64,000 nucleotides of DNA from Cymbomonas tetramitiformis (Eukaryota > Chlorophyta > Pyramimonadophyceae > Pyramimonadales > Pyramimonadaceae). The first letter of the stretch is position 1; every line of letters starts with the position of its first letter. The position numbers were made by a program, and so were the translations under genes. Shown here one piece after another: positions 30,059 through 39,923 of this stretch. The DNA lies in the NCBI GenBank assembly GCA_001247695.2, contig LGRX02033442.1, forward strand, positions 1-64,000, given 5' to 3'. The notes under the pieces are model-generated. The model was given only the letters and a program-made list of their open reading frames with translations, was not told the origin of the DNA and searched no databases.

Positions 30059-31046
30059 TCACCACAAAGCAGTGCACGTACAATGCATGGCAGCAAACAA
30101 GCAATCAGGCAAGAAAGGCCGCCTACTCTGCTGAGCATGGGGCATGCTTCTGGACACCGCCAGCCTGCGGTTGAGGTTGGTAGCCTTGTAGGTGGCCGCA
30201 GCCGCCGACGAGCTCCAGCCACCGTACTGATTGAACTCGAAATCAGTAACCTGGTCAGCCGCAGCCACCGCCGTGGCCCCACCAGACCGCAGGGACTGGG
30301 TCCCATACAGCTGCCTCAGAGCATCGGGGTCCAGCCCAGAGGCCTCACCAAGCATCCTGAACAGGTACCTCCTCAGCTGAGGATAATCCAGCCTCTTCCC
30401 CGTCAGGCAGTCAGCCGACGGGTCCCGCTGAAACCGCCTGCCATCAATCTGCTGAAACAGAGGCTCATCGGGCTGCACTCCCCGTGCAATCTGAGTGTCA
30501 ACCCACCTCTGACTGACCTCCACTGGGCACAAAGGCTGCCCCTCCGCCGCCCGGGCAACCTCCACCAGCTGACCATACCTGTACTTGTCCGTCTTCCGCT
30601 TCTCCAGGAAGGTGGTCATGTGGGTCTCACAGAACTTCATATCCCGCAGTCTCACCTTCTCCGCACAGTCATACCGCCAGAAGCCTGTCCACATGTCCAA
30701 ACCCAGTGTAGCAAACATCTGCCGAGTGACACCTCCCAGCATCAACCAGCAACGAGCACCACTCTGCACGAATGCAAACTCCAGCGGCTCCTTCCTGTTG
30801 AGCCGCCTGTCCCCCAGCCTCCTGTGAGCTGCCTCCCGTACCGCGGCCACCAGCCGATGAGAAGTGGGGTTCCGGTCCGCCGGGACCAGAGCCAAGTCAT
30901 GAGCAGTGAAGACCATAGCCGAAGCGGTCTTCACCACAGAGAACGTCCTGGCCGCATTGGCTATGTACTGCAAGTACATAGCCACCGTGACCGGGTCGGC
31001 AGGAACAGGCACCCTAGGCGGGCCACGGTCCTGACAGAAGGCCTGA
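30059..31046 (-). pseudogene. DIRS tyrosine recombinase, catalytic part (split by insertion)
   Basis: The frame runs from the TA target of the inserted element to a stop at 30059. It contains the end of the core-binding domain and the catalytic domain. A box II-like QSLRSGGATAVAA (usual HxxR, here Q in place of H) is followed by GGWSS and a candidate nucleophile Tyr in AATYKATNL. The box I Arg is probably in KVRLRDMKF. The N-terminal part lies at 31604-31776. This enzyme would integrate the circular cDNA. The His-to-Gln difference and the interruption argue that this copy is not functional. Confidence 0.82.
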
Positions 31047-31048
31047 TA

Positions 31049-31603
31049 CAGTAATCACCCACCTGTAAGAAAACAGAGAAATCCAGGTCAGTCAGCTTTT
31101 CTCATCGATCGAGTTGGGTACCCCCCCCGCGTCGGCGTCATAAGAGAACGCTATGGATAGTGGACCGCGATCTCGTGAGCCAGCCAGCGAATTCCATAAC
31201 CATCCACGTGGACACCTTCCCTAGCCAGCCCGTTCTCTTAAGGTGTTCATTTTCCGAGAAAATGGACCCTGAGAGCCGTGCGCAGCTTAAAGAATTAAAG
31301 CAAGATTTTGATGACGATATTATATCTGAAACAGACTATCGGGAACTTAAACCTTTAAGACAAGTTTTGTGCAAAAAATCATGAAAACCCATCAAATATA
31401 CCATATTTGTCAATTTCCCGGCAAAGTTTTCTTAGTTTAAGAAATGCCTCTCCAGCTAGGCAGCCAGCGGTCATTTTCCTTATTTCAGGCCATCTCATAA
31501 GTCGGAAAATCCAGTCAGCTTTTCTCATCGAGTTGGGTACCCCCCCCCCGAAACGCTGGCTATTTCCTTAACGTCGAGTTTCCTTAAATGTGAGTGATTA
31601 CTG
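31049..31603. mobile_element. TA-flanked inverted-repeat element (555 bp, Tc1/pogo-like ends)
   Basis: The ends are ~26-bp inverted repeats (cagtaatcacccacctgtaa at 31049; the inverted right end terminates at 31603 with gtgattactg) with a few mismatches. They are flanked by TA at 31047-31048 and 31604-31605. TA duplication and CAGT ends fit Tc1/mariner/pogo-class elements. Inside are two copies of an agtcagcttttctcatcg unit with poly-C (31092-31130 and 31513-31551). There is also a 74-codon frame at 31160-31384 whose end (LKELKQDFDDDIISETDYRE) looks like a SHOCT-type short domain. It carries no transposase, so it is non-autonomous. Confidence 0.85.
31160..31384 (+). CDS. 74-codon ORF inside the TA-flanked element, SHOCT-like
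   Basis: ATG frame within the 555-bp element. Residues about 38-68 have the pattern of a SHOCT domain (short amphipathic helix pair: L-K-x-L-K...D-x-I-I-S-x-x-x-Y...L-K). This may be a captured host fragment or chance. No other homology is seen. Confidence 0.35.
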   Translation: MDRDLVSQPANSITIHVDTFPSQPVLLRCSFSEKMDPESRAQLKELKQDFDDDIISETDYRELKPLRQVLCKKS

Positions 31604-31776
31604 TACCGCACGAACACTCGAGAGTAGCCCCGCATGGTGCTAGCCTCACGGGTGCCAGACACCGCCAACAGCATGTCAGCCCGCAGCTGCATCTCCAGCG
31701 GGTCCGTCACGGAGAACTGCAGCCCAGCCCACTGCTCCCCAGTGCCTACGATGCCTGCATGAAAGGCAGCCCCCAT
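31604..31776 (-). pseudogene. DIRS tyrosine recombinase, N-terminal part
   Basis: Starts at ATG 31776, overlapping the end of the RT frame by 31 bp in another frame, as is common in DIRS elements. It encodes the first helix of the SAM-like core-binding domain (STMRGYSRVFVRY). The frame is cut at the TA target of the inserted element and resumes, in phase, at 31046. Confidence 0.75.
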
Positions 31777-33926
31777 CTCATACCCCTACCCCAGTCACAA
31801 GCCCTGCAACCTCCCAAGGTACAGTGGGGACCGGGGCCTGCAGGCTCCCTCTCATCGAAGGAGACCCGCAAGAGGAGGACCCGAAAATCCGGCAGGCCCA
31901 CCCCCCCCTCATTGGCCCTTCCGAGGCCAGGGAGGAAGGTGTCCGCAGAGGGCTGGAGCTCCGTCCACTGCACCACACAGTCTGCTAAGTGAACCCCGTC
32001 GGGACACAGCAAGACCCACCACGGCTGGAAAGTCCAGACCGGGGCCACAATGGTGGCCGCAGCCCTCTCAGCCTGCAGAAACAGCAGGAGCCTCCCGATC
32101 ATCCGAAAAGGCGGGTTGCACCAGTTGACGTGCTCCCGCCAATCCGTCTGACCGAAGGTGTCAACCCCAGACGTACCTGGACAGTGCCAAGCACTGTTGA
32201 AAGATGGGGCACCTGCACTGTCAAAAACAAGACAATTCTTGTCAGTTGCAAACCTGTCCCGGGTGTGCCTCCACCCCCCGGCAATCCATGGGTCAGCCCA
32301 CCGAAAGATTGCCGGGTTGACCATCCAGTCATCATGGTCTCTGATCTTGGACAGGGCATCAGCCCGGGTCTCAAACTCCCTGGGCATCCAAAGGGAGGAC
32401 AAAACCACCCCGTGGTCAGCACAGAAATCATGCACCGCTAAAGCCAGCTCCTGGAGCTCTTGATGCCTACTGCCAGACTCAATGACAAAATGCACAGCCT
32501 GGTTGTCACAAATGACAAGCACCCTCTTCCCTCTCAGCCTGCCAGCCACATCAAATGCCCGGAGAGAGTCAAAAATGCCCCTGAGCTCCCTGAGAGTGGA
32601 TGACTTCAGTCTGTCTGACATGGTCAGATAACTGTGGCCAAGTAACTCAGGTCCCCCAAAGGACTGCTCCAGCCAGGAACCCCATGCCACCTCAGAGGTG
32701 TCCGCATGGACTGTCTCCAGCTGGAGCCCCGCCCCCCTGGGCTCCCAAATGCCTCTCTGGTGCCTACGAAAACCGTTTGTCAGCCAAAACTCAAGCTCTG
32801 CCCGGAGAGCATCAGTACCCGGGACATGAGAAGCCCACGAGCCCCAAGTCAGGGTGTCAGCTATGAGTACCGCAGCCGCCCTAGCATACAGTCTGGTGCC
32901 ACCCCCTAGCACAAACCACTGAGCATTAACTAAGCCTGCAAACTTGGCTACAAGCCTCAGAGGCAGCCTATGAAACAGCCTCAACAAGTATGACACACAA
33001 GCACGGATCTTGTTCAGAGCCTTCTCAGGCACGAACAAGACCCCCCCCTCCAGGTCTATGCCTATGCCAATATGCACAAGGGCACGTGTGAAAAACGGCT
33101 GAGACTTGAGCTCAGACACGAGCCAGCCTGCCTCCCGCACGTCCCGCATAATACGGGACAGTACAGCCAAAGCCGAGGGGTCCGTGAGAGTAGGAGCCCT
33201 CACAGCAAAAGCAAAGTCGTCCACGTAGGGGTGCACACGGAATCCGAGACCCCGCCACTTACCTACGAGCTCCTTGTTAATCTTCGTAAACACCCAGCAA
33301 GCTGGGGCTAGACCAAAAGGCAGCACACAAAACTCAAAGAATCTACCCTGCCACTCAACAGCAACATAGGTACGAGACATCTCGTGAAGGTCAATGTGGT
33401 AGTACCCCGACTTATAGTCGAAGTAAAACAACCCATCATCCTTCCTAAGCAGGTCTACAAAAGGCTGAAGGTGTTCATACTTGAACTTAGGAAAGATTAA
33501 GAAAGCATTGAGCCACTTACCGTTGAAGATCAGCCGTAATTCGTCCCGAGAGTCGTCCACCATTAAAGGTAGGACAACCCGCGGCTTCCTCGAGACTTCT
33601 CTCAAGGCGCCCATAAGCACACACTCCTGCACAGCCTCAATGACAAAGGCAGTATGCCTAACAGCAGACACGTGATTAGGCAGGTGCACTCGAGGCGGTA
33701 CCCTGCCATCCTTAAACTTCAAGTTAAAACCTCTCTCAATCCAAGACATAACGTACGAAGAGCGCACGAAGGTCCGCCAAAAAGAGGCTCGTTCCCTAAG
33801 TCTACCCGCAACACGGGGCACAGGAACGTCCTGTTCACACAAGGGTACGGCCTCGCCAATCTCTTCCTCAGACAATTCAAGACCTGAAACACAAGGAAAA
33901 CAACAGCCCGCGGGCCAAAAGCTCAT
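31746..33926 (-). CDS. DIRS reverse transcriptase-RNase H-Dam-like methyltransferase
   Basis: An intact 726-residue ATG frame. Reverse transcriptase lies at about residues 80-330 (FDYKSGYYHIDL, LPFGLAPACWVF, YVDD near 234). RNase H lies at about 400-540 (VHADTSEVAWG, VICDNQAVHF, TRADALSK). A Dam-like adenine methyltransferase lies at about 570-660, with VDTFGQTDWREHVNWCNPPF at its core. The RT/RNase H/methyltransferase order is typical of DIRS elements. A 3' splice-like site (tgtgtttcag) just inside the start suggests that the first codons might instead be intronic. The same methyltransferase type is found in the Ty3/gypsy elements of this window. Confidence 0.9.
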   Translation of the reverse strand: MSFWPAGCCFPCVSGLELSEEEIGEAVPLCEQDVPVPRVAGRLRERASFWRTFVRSSYVMSWIERGFNLKFKDGRVPPRVHLPNHVSAVRHTAFVIEAVQECVLMGALREVSRKPRVVLPLMVDDSRDELRLIFNGKWLNAFLIFPKFKYEHLQPFVDLLRKDDGLFYFDYKSGYYHIDLHEMSRTYVAVEWQGRFFEFCVLPFGLAPACWVFTKINKELVGKWRGLGFRVHPYVDDFAFAVRAPTLTDPSALAVLSRIMRDVREAGWLVSELKSQPFFTRALVHIGIGIDLEGGVLFVPEKALNKIRACVSYLLRLFHRLPLRLVAKFAGLVNAQWFVLGGGTRLYARAAAVLIADTLTWGSWASHVPGTDALRAELEFWLTNGFRRHQRGIWEPRGAGLQLETVHADTSEVAWGSWLEQSFGGPELLGHSYLTMSDRLKSSTLRELRGIFDSLRAFDVAGRLRGKRVLVICDNQAVHFVIESGSRHQELQELALAVHDFCADHGVVLSSLWMPREFETRADALSKIRDHDDWMVNPAIFRWADPWIAGGWRHTRDRFATDKNCLVFDSAGAPSFNSAWHCPGTSGVDTFGQTDWREHVNWCNPPFRMIGRLLLFLQAERAAATIVAPVWTFQPWWVLLCPDGVHLADCVVQWTELQPSADTFLPGLGRANEGGVGLPDFRVLLLRVSFDEREPAGPGPHCTLGGCRACDWGRGMRWGLPFMQAS

Positions 33927-34041
33927 TACAATTTAGGGTTTCGTCCCCAAAAGTTACATTAAAGTTGGGCATTCCACCTCAACTGCAAAGCATTCCGCTA
34001 AGCTCATTGTTTCAGCCATCGTGGCTCTACATTCTCACAAT

Positions 34042-34893
34042 TCAACGGTCCGTGCCTCTGCCGCGGCCTCTGCCGGCTGGGCGCGGCTGCGAGCATTGGT
34101 TTTGGTGGTGCCCCCACTCGTTACAATTCCAGCATTGGAGCTGGCTGCCACGTCCTGCTTGAACAGGCGGCGGTGGCGGAGGCGCTCCAGGAGCAGTCGG
34201 ACGAGACGCAGCATAGGCACCCCTGCCTAGGCCCTTAGTTCGCCCCTTGGCAGCCGCGGCTTGCGCGGCGTGAATCTTCTCTGCTTTTACTTCCTTTTCA
34301 GCTTTTCGCATAAGCTTCTCGTCTTCCTCATCCTCAGCGTACGACTTACGCTCTAACTTTTCGCAGATTTTCCAGCCCACCTTAGGGCCCTTGTCCGAAA
34401 CCAACGCCAAGATTTTAGCGCGTGCCTTGGCGCGCGCAATACCTTTCTCCGCTGTCTCTGACAAGAATTCCAAGGCAAGAGTGACAGTTTCAGGTAGCTC
34501 CACACCTTCTAATTCCTTCTTGGCATCCTTAAGCGCTAACTGCGACGCTGAGTGTGCCACGAAGTGGTGCTGGGTCTCTAAGAACTGCTTGCGGAGGCCC
34601 TTGTCTTTGCCATCATCGTTGCGAGTCAATTCTAGGCGATCGGACCCTGGAAGCTGAGTGAGGTCAACTGCTGCCTCCCACGGGCGCTTACGGTCACCAG
34701 AAGCTACTTGCGACAGTCCCTTGAGCTCAGCAAGGCGCGTTGTCGCCCTCTCCATTTGTCGCATCAACTTCATTTGCGGTTGCGTGAGGTCCTCTCCATC
34801 TTGGAACGCAGCAAAAGCGGTCGCGTACGCTGGCTGCGCGTGCAAATCATCAATACGTCTCTGACACAAAATTGGATCGGTGAACCACTCCAT
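34042..34893 (-). CDS. gag: DIRS gag-like protein with CCHC knuckle
   Basis: From ATG 34893, 283 residues (the frame also extends upstream to a GTG at 34956). Helical and charged, with no capsid fold I can name. It ends in a Gly/Pro-rich stretch and a CCHC zinc knuckle (CWNCNEWGHHQNQC), then an RG-rich tail (RPAGRGRGRG). The first position after A1 is the gag position in DIRS elements. It would package the element RNA. Confidence 0.8.
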   Translation of the reverse strand: MEWFTDPILCQRRIDDLHAQPAYATAFAAFQDGEDLTQPQMKLMRQMERATTRLAELKGLSQVASGDRKRPWEAAVDLTQLPGSDRLELTRNDDGKDKGLRKQFLETQHHFVAHSASQLALKDAKKELEGVELPETVTLALEFLSETAEKGIARAKARAKILALVSDKGPKVGWKICEKLERKSYAEDEEDEKLMRKAEKEVKAEKIHAAQAAAAKGRTKGLGRGAYAASRPTAPGAPPPPPPVQAGRGSQLQCWNCNEWGHHQNQCSQPRPAGRGRGRGTDR

Positions 34894-34946
34894 AATGAAT
34901 ATACGATATACACTGAAAATATACACTGAAAAACTTACGGTGTTAC

Positions 34947-35104
34947 GAAAGTCCACACAATCACAGTACGCACGGCAAGAGGCCCTCTCAGTCCGTAGCT
35001 GGCCTCTTAGGCCTCCGACTGATCAGAAAACCTCAGTTTTCAGATCTGCTCCGTATGACAGTCATACTGCCTGTCATACTACACTGATCAGAAAACCATC
35101 AGTT
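34947..35104 (-). repeat. DIRS split direct repeat A1 (terminal)
   Basis: Matches A2 (29811-29969), including the agaggccctctcagtccgta block and two tgatcagaaaac words, and ends ccatcagtt at the right end of the element. Confidence 0.88.
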
Positions 35105-35331
35105 ACGATCTTACAAACCTGTCAGTGTTTGAGCGAAATCCAGGAAATCCTCAGCATTTTCAGGCAGTCTTACAGCGCTTGTGATACAGCTTGAGACCAA
35201 AAAGTTGTAGTACTATTTTCATGGCAGAGTTCCTGTGATCTCGACTTCTTGGCAGGATTCCTAACACAACCACCTCAGCAACCTGAAAAGTAGGGCTATA
35301 TAGTACACGCCTGGAGTGAACCAAATATCTG

Positions 35332-38300
35332 ATGAAGCCGGTCTCCCAAATTTGGGGAGAAAAAGTGAGTGGGAAACAGGAGGCAGAAGCAGTAGCGGCT
35401 TGCAACACGTGGTTAAGTGAGACAGATGGAGAAATGAAATTGTGGTTCGAGGATCTCCAAGACACATTGCAACAATCCTTACTTGGATCGCCTAAATCCG
35501 AAGCAATCGTGAAAGTACGTAACGTGCTTCCCGCAGTCGTTGCAGAGGGTGCACTTGCCCTGATCCGATCAGTACCCGAAGAAGACTGGAGTGTTACCCA
35601 GAACTCCTTGCCAAACGGTTCAGCCAAACATCGTTTTCGAGGTAATTGTTTCCACCTTGCAGTCTCAACGCTTTGACAAAGCGCAGAGGTCAAAAGCATT
35701 TCTTAAGGACAGAGCTGTGTCTGTCGTATTAACAGCTAGGTATGATCCGTAAGCACTGCCAACCCAAGCTATTTTATGCCGCGCACTTGATACATTCCTG
35801 TGTCTGACCTCAATTGGGTGTTGTGTAAATTATCTACGGCACACGCACAGCATATCCTTTAACTTGGCGAACCTTGCAGGTGCTGCTCCGGCCGATAGCG
35901 CTGCGGTCAGGCGCGGTCTTTCGAGCACGGGACTTGAACAGTCGGTTTCCAGGCTGTTTCAGGCGTTTGCGTCGCTTATGGCAGGCTCCCCATTCACGTT
36001 CCAGGTATGCATTTTTCTCTCGTCCTCCAGAGTACAGGCCGGCTCGAGAGTCATTTTCCCTTCCTTGTCTTCTTATTTCGTACAGAACACCTTATCGACC
36101 GACCCCCATTTACTCGCGGACAGTTTTGCTTTCATGGGGCATCCGGTCAACGCCAGACTGACCGACGCTCACCATGCTGTAGTATTGCAATTGAAATGCA
36201 TACTACGCTCACGGTGTAGTCAAGGCCACAGCGATCGAAGCTCATCCAGCTCTATTATTGCATATTTGCTCTGGGGGCAATGACTCAATCCCAGTCCGAT
36301 CGACGCGTATATAACTTACGCGCAACCCTCGGTCTAACAGTGGCCACCCACACCAACTCTCGTTCTTTGATTTACACGCACCTTTCAGACTCATTTGAGA
36401 GCGGGTGCTCATGTTCCATCAGCTCGGCAGGTACACTCAAGGAGATTTCATCTCCCCCCACAACGACGCCGCACAGATGGAAGTGTCAACTGAGACGACT
36501 GGCAAACGAGACACATATGCCACTTGCAGCCGGGACATCGCGGTCATCTTCTACCTCACCAAGAGCTGGGACGAAGCTGATGGTGGCTGCTTTATAGACC
36601 ACGCAACGGGAGATGTGTACGTTTTCTCAACTTCGATATAGATATCATATCCAGACTCATCCAGCATACCAACCTAAGGGTTGACCATGCAGCGCCTCGG
36701 CGAGCCCTAGTGTATCTTGAGGCTGATCCTAGGGTTGTATGTGTAGCACACCTAGTTAGCCACTCATTGATAGCAGGCTTCAATGACCGTGTGCGAAGTT
36801 CTTACACCCTTGGTTACCTCCCTGAGCCGTTTGAGATCACTGTGCTCACGATGAACGTCATAAGCACCGAAGTTTTCGCGACGGAGACCATCTCCTTTGT
36901 CGATGCATATAGAAGCTGTTGCTTCATCAAAGTCGGTGATGGGCCTTGCATGCCCGCGTTGACAAAAAGCACGAGCGAGCATGCCTTAAGATATTACTTC
37001 CTGACTGCTACGAACTTTGTGCGATATTCCAGATATGTTCCCGAGTTCAACTCTTTGATAGCATTTCGCGTGCCTCGCTTACACTCGGTTACACCCGTCA
37101 AAGTTCGAAGACCCCGCTACAGGTGCGTCCGCTTGCGTGCTGGCCTTGTAAGGCAGAGCTCATCAGCCCCGCCACAGGTGCGTCCGCTTGCGTGCTGGCC
37201 TTGTAAGGCAGAGCTCGTCAGCCTCGCCACAGGTGCGTCCGCTTGCGTGCTGGCCTTGTAAGGCAAGGCTCGTCCGGCCCGCCACAGGTGCGTCCGCTTG
37301 CGTGCTGGCCTTGTAAGGCAGAGCTCATCAGCCCCGCCACAGAGTGCGTCCGCTTGCGTGCTGGCCTTGTAAGGCAGAGCTCGTCCAGCCGCCACAGGTG
37401 CGTCCGCTTAGCACGTGCTGGCCTTGTAAGGCCAGAGCTGCGTCAGCGCCACAGGTGCGTCCGCTTGCGTGCTGGCCTTGTAAGGCTTGACTCGTCAGCC
37501 CCGCCACAAGGTGCGTCCGCTTGCGTGCTGGCCTTGTAAAGGCAGGCTCGTCAGCCGCCACAGGTGCGTCCGGCAACGTGCTGGCCTTGTAAGGCAGAGC
37601 TCGTCAGCCCCGCCACAGGGCGTCCGGCAACGTGCTGGCCTTGTAAAGGCAGGCTCGTCCAGCCCGCCACCCAGGTGCGTCCGGCAACGTGCTGGCCTTG
37701 TAAGGCAGAGCTCGTCAGCCCCGCCACAGGTGCGTCCGCTTGCGTGGCGCGCGCCTTGTAAGGCCAGAGCTCGTCCGAGCCCGCCACAGGTGCGTCCGCT
37801 TGCGTGCTGGCCTTGTAAAGGCCAGAGCTGCGTCAGCCGCCACAGGTGCGTCCGCTTGCGTGCTGGCCTTGTAAGGCCAGGCTCTCGTCAGCCCCGCCAC
37901 AGGTGCGTCCGGCTTGCGTCTTGGCCTTGTAGGCAGAGCTTCGTCAGCCTCGCCACAGGCTGATCCGGCTTGCGTGCTGGCCTTGTAAGGCCAGAGCTCG
38001 TCAGCCTCGCCACAGGTGCGTCCGCTTGCGTGCTGGCCTTGTAAGGCAGAGCTCGTCAGCCTCGCCACAGGTGCGTCCGCTTGCGTGCTGGCCTTGTAAG
38101 GCAGAGCTCGTCAGCCCCGCCACAGGTGCGTCCGCTTGCGTGCTGGCCTTGTAAGGCAGAGCTCGTCAGCCCCGCCACAGGTGCGTCCGCTTGCGTGCTG
38201 GCCTTGTAAGGCAGAGCTCGTCAGCCCCGCCACAGGTGCGTCCGCTTGCGTGCTGGCCTTGTAAGGCAGAGCTCGTCAGCCCCGCCACAGGTGCGTCCGC

Positions 38301-39923
38301 TTGCGTGCTGGCCTTGTAAGGCAGGGCTCGTCAGCCACCGTAGCCACAGGTGCGTCGGCTTGGCATTAGCTGGCCTTGTAAGGCGAGAGCTCGTCAGCCC
38401 CGCCACAGGTGGTCCAGCATTTGAATTGCTGACCTTGTAGGGCAGAGTCGGCCTCTGCGCCCCACAGGTGGGCAGTCGGCTTGGTGCTTCGGCCTTGTGA
38501 GGCCTGGGCTAGATCAGCCGCCACAGGTGGAAGGAACGTCCGCTTGCGTGCTGACTTTTGCCAAGGCCAGGCTGCAGTCAGCCGCCACAGGTGCGTCAGC
38601 TTGCGTGCTGGCCTTGTAGGCAGAGCTCGTCAGCCCCGCCACAGGTGCGTCCGGCACGTGCTGGCCTTGTAAGGCAGAGCTCGTCCGGCCCCGCCACAGG
38701 TGCGTCCGGCTTGCGTGCTGGCCTTGCCAAGGCAGAGCTCGTCAGCCGCCACAGGTGCGTCCTTGCGTGCTGGCCTTGTAAGGCCAGAGCTCGTCCAGCC
38801 CCGCCACAGGTGCGTCCGGCTTGCGTGCTGGCCTTGTAAGGCAGAAAGGCTCGTCAGCCTCGCCACAGGTGCGTCAGCTGCGTGCTGGCCTTGTAAGGCA
38901 AGAGCTCGTCAGCCTCGCCACAGGTGCGTCGCTTGCGTGCTGGCCTTGTAAGGCAGAGCTCGTCAGCCTCGCCACAGGTGCGTCCGGCTTGCGTGCTGGC
39001 CTTGTAAGGCAGAGCTCGTCAGCCCGCCACAGGTGCGTCCGCTTGCTGCTGGCCTTGTAAGGCAGAGCTCGTCCAGCCCCGCCACAGGTGCGTCCGCTTG
39101 CGTGCTGGCCTTGTAAGGCAGAGCTTCGTCAGCCCCGCCACAGGTGCGTCCGGCACCCTGGCGTGCTGGCCTTGTAAAGGCAGAGCTCGTCAGCCGCCAC
39201 AGGTGCCTCCGCGTGCTGGCCTTGTAAGGCAGGAGCTCGTCAGCCCCGCCACGGGTGCGTCCGCTTGCGTGCTGGCCTTGTAAGGCAGAGCTCGTCAGCC
39301 TCGCCACAGGTGCGTCCGCTTGCGTGCTGGCCTTGTAAGGCAGAGCTCGTCAGCCCCGCCACAGGTGCGTCCGCTTGCGTGCTGGCCTTGTAAGGCAGAG
39401 CTCGTCAGCCCCGCCACAGGTGCGTCCGCTTGCGTGCTGGCCTTGTAAGGCAGAGCTCGTCAGCCCCGCCACAGGTGCGTCCGCTTGCGTGCTGGCCTTG
39501 TAAGGCAGAGCTCGTCAGCCCCGCCACAGGTGCGTCCGCTTGCGTGCTGGCCTTGTAAGGCAGAGCTCTATGTTCTTGAGACATTATTGTTCTCGGCATA
39601 CTCAGGAGAGTTTGATTTACTGGGAATTATCCTGAGTTTCCGAAAAGCGCCGTTTCTAAAGCATTTTGACAAAATCGATTATGTTTATGTTAGTCATTTG
39701 CATTTCACTTCTAGGTTAGCCAGATATCAGCGGCCATGTTTGTCACTTAAAGACACAGTTTGAGTTTTTGGGAATCCACAGTATCTTTGGCTGGTTTCTG
39801 CGTGAACTATCAAATGGACCGTGCAAAAAAAGAAAGCAAAAAGGCACAACTGAAGTGGAAAAGTTTCAACAGAGTGATCGACGACATTCAAAGGCACGTG
39901 TGCAACGCCAAGGGAGAAGTTAA
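35332..39923 (+). CDS. 2-oxoglutarate/Fe(II) oxygenase, prolyl 4-hydroxylase-like, 5 exons
   Basis: Exons: 35332-35641, 35880-36004, about 36402-36616, 37033-37122 and 39782-39923 (stop TAA 39921-39923). All introns are GT-AG and all phases agree, giving about 293 residues. The double-stranded beta-helix motifs are present. A GRYTQGDFISPHND segment gives the HxD iron ligands (about H165 and D167); YLTKSW and GGCF follow. Exon 4 supplies YVPEFNSLIAFRVPRLHS with the distal His (about 234) and a following Arg as the 2-oxoglutarate contact. Exon 5 begins with the family's SIFGWFL ending, then a Lys/Arg-rich tail. The substrate is not predictable; such enzymes hydroxylate prolines or nucleic-acid/ribosomal targets. 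The exon 3 start is the least certain edge. This is the only host gene I can support. Intron 4 is 2659 bp and almost entirely minisatellite. Confidence 0.87.
37112..39570 (+). repeat. 55-bp minisatellite filling intron 4 of the oxygenase gene
   Basis: About 45 tandem copies of a 55-bp unit (gtgcgtccgcttgcgtgctg, gccttgtaaggcagagctcg, tcagccccgccacag). The first unit overlaps the exon 4/intron 4 junction: exon end ccccgctacag followed by intron start gtgcgtccgc is the same as the repeat's ccccgccacag/gtgcgtccgc. Every unit therefore carries a look-alike of the exon end and 5' splice site, plus the short inverted repeat gcctt-gt-aaggc. The first few and last six units are uniform; the middle ones carry many 1-3-bp indels. 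The unit is not a multiple of 3, so the long frames through it are not genes. Confidence 0.93.

Larger units (their letters stand above)
29150..35104 (-). mobile_element. DIRS/PAT-like tyrosine-recombinase retrotransposon with split direct repeats
   Basis: On the minus strand the order is A1 (34947-35104), gag, RT-RNase H-methyltransferase, tyrosine recombinase, B1 (29965-30046), A2 (29811-29969), spacer, B2 (29150-29231). A1/A2 match over ~158 bp; B1/B2 match over 82 bp. This A1-ORFs-B1A2-B2 layout is the hallmark of PAT/Kangaroo-type DIRS elements, in which a tyrosine recombinase integrates a circular cDNA without making a target duplication. A ends and B starts share cagtt, the likely recombination core. 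The recombinase gene is split by a 555-bp DNA element, so this copy is probably inactive. Confidence 0.92.

Noticed and set aside
30083..31054. 323-codon plus-strand frame opposite the DIRS recombinase
   Set aside because: Shadow of the recombinase on the other strand; no motif, and the minus-strand product has recombinase features.
35642..35662. A 21-nt intron (gtaattgtttccaccttgcag) in the oxygenase gene
   Set aside because: Removing it leaves the same frame that hits a stop soon after. The acceptor at 35879 gives the correct phase and a coding exon instead.
36946..39307. Many long frames rich in RAGLVRQSSSAPP- or ASGRTCGGADEL-type repeats on both strands
   Set aside because: They are the 55-bp unit read in its frames. 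55 is not a multiple of 3, so frames rotate; no coding meaning.
37112..39570. CRISPR-like appearance (direct repeats at regular spacing)
   Set aside because: The 55-bp units abut with no unique spacers, the genome is eukaryotic, and the array lies in an intron; it is a minisatellite.
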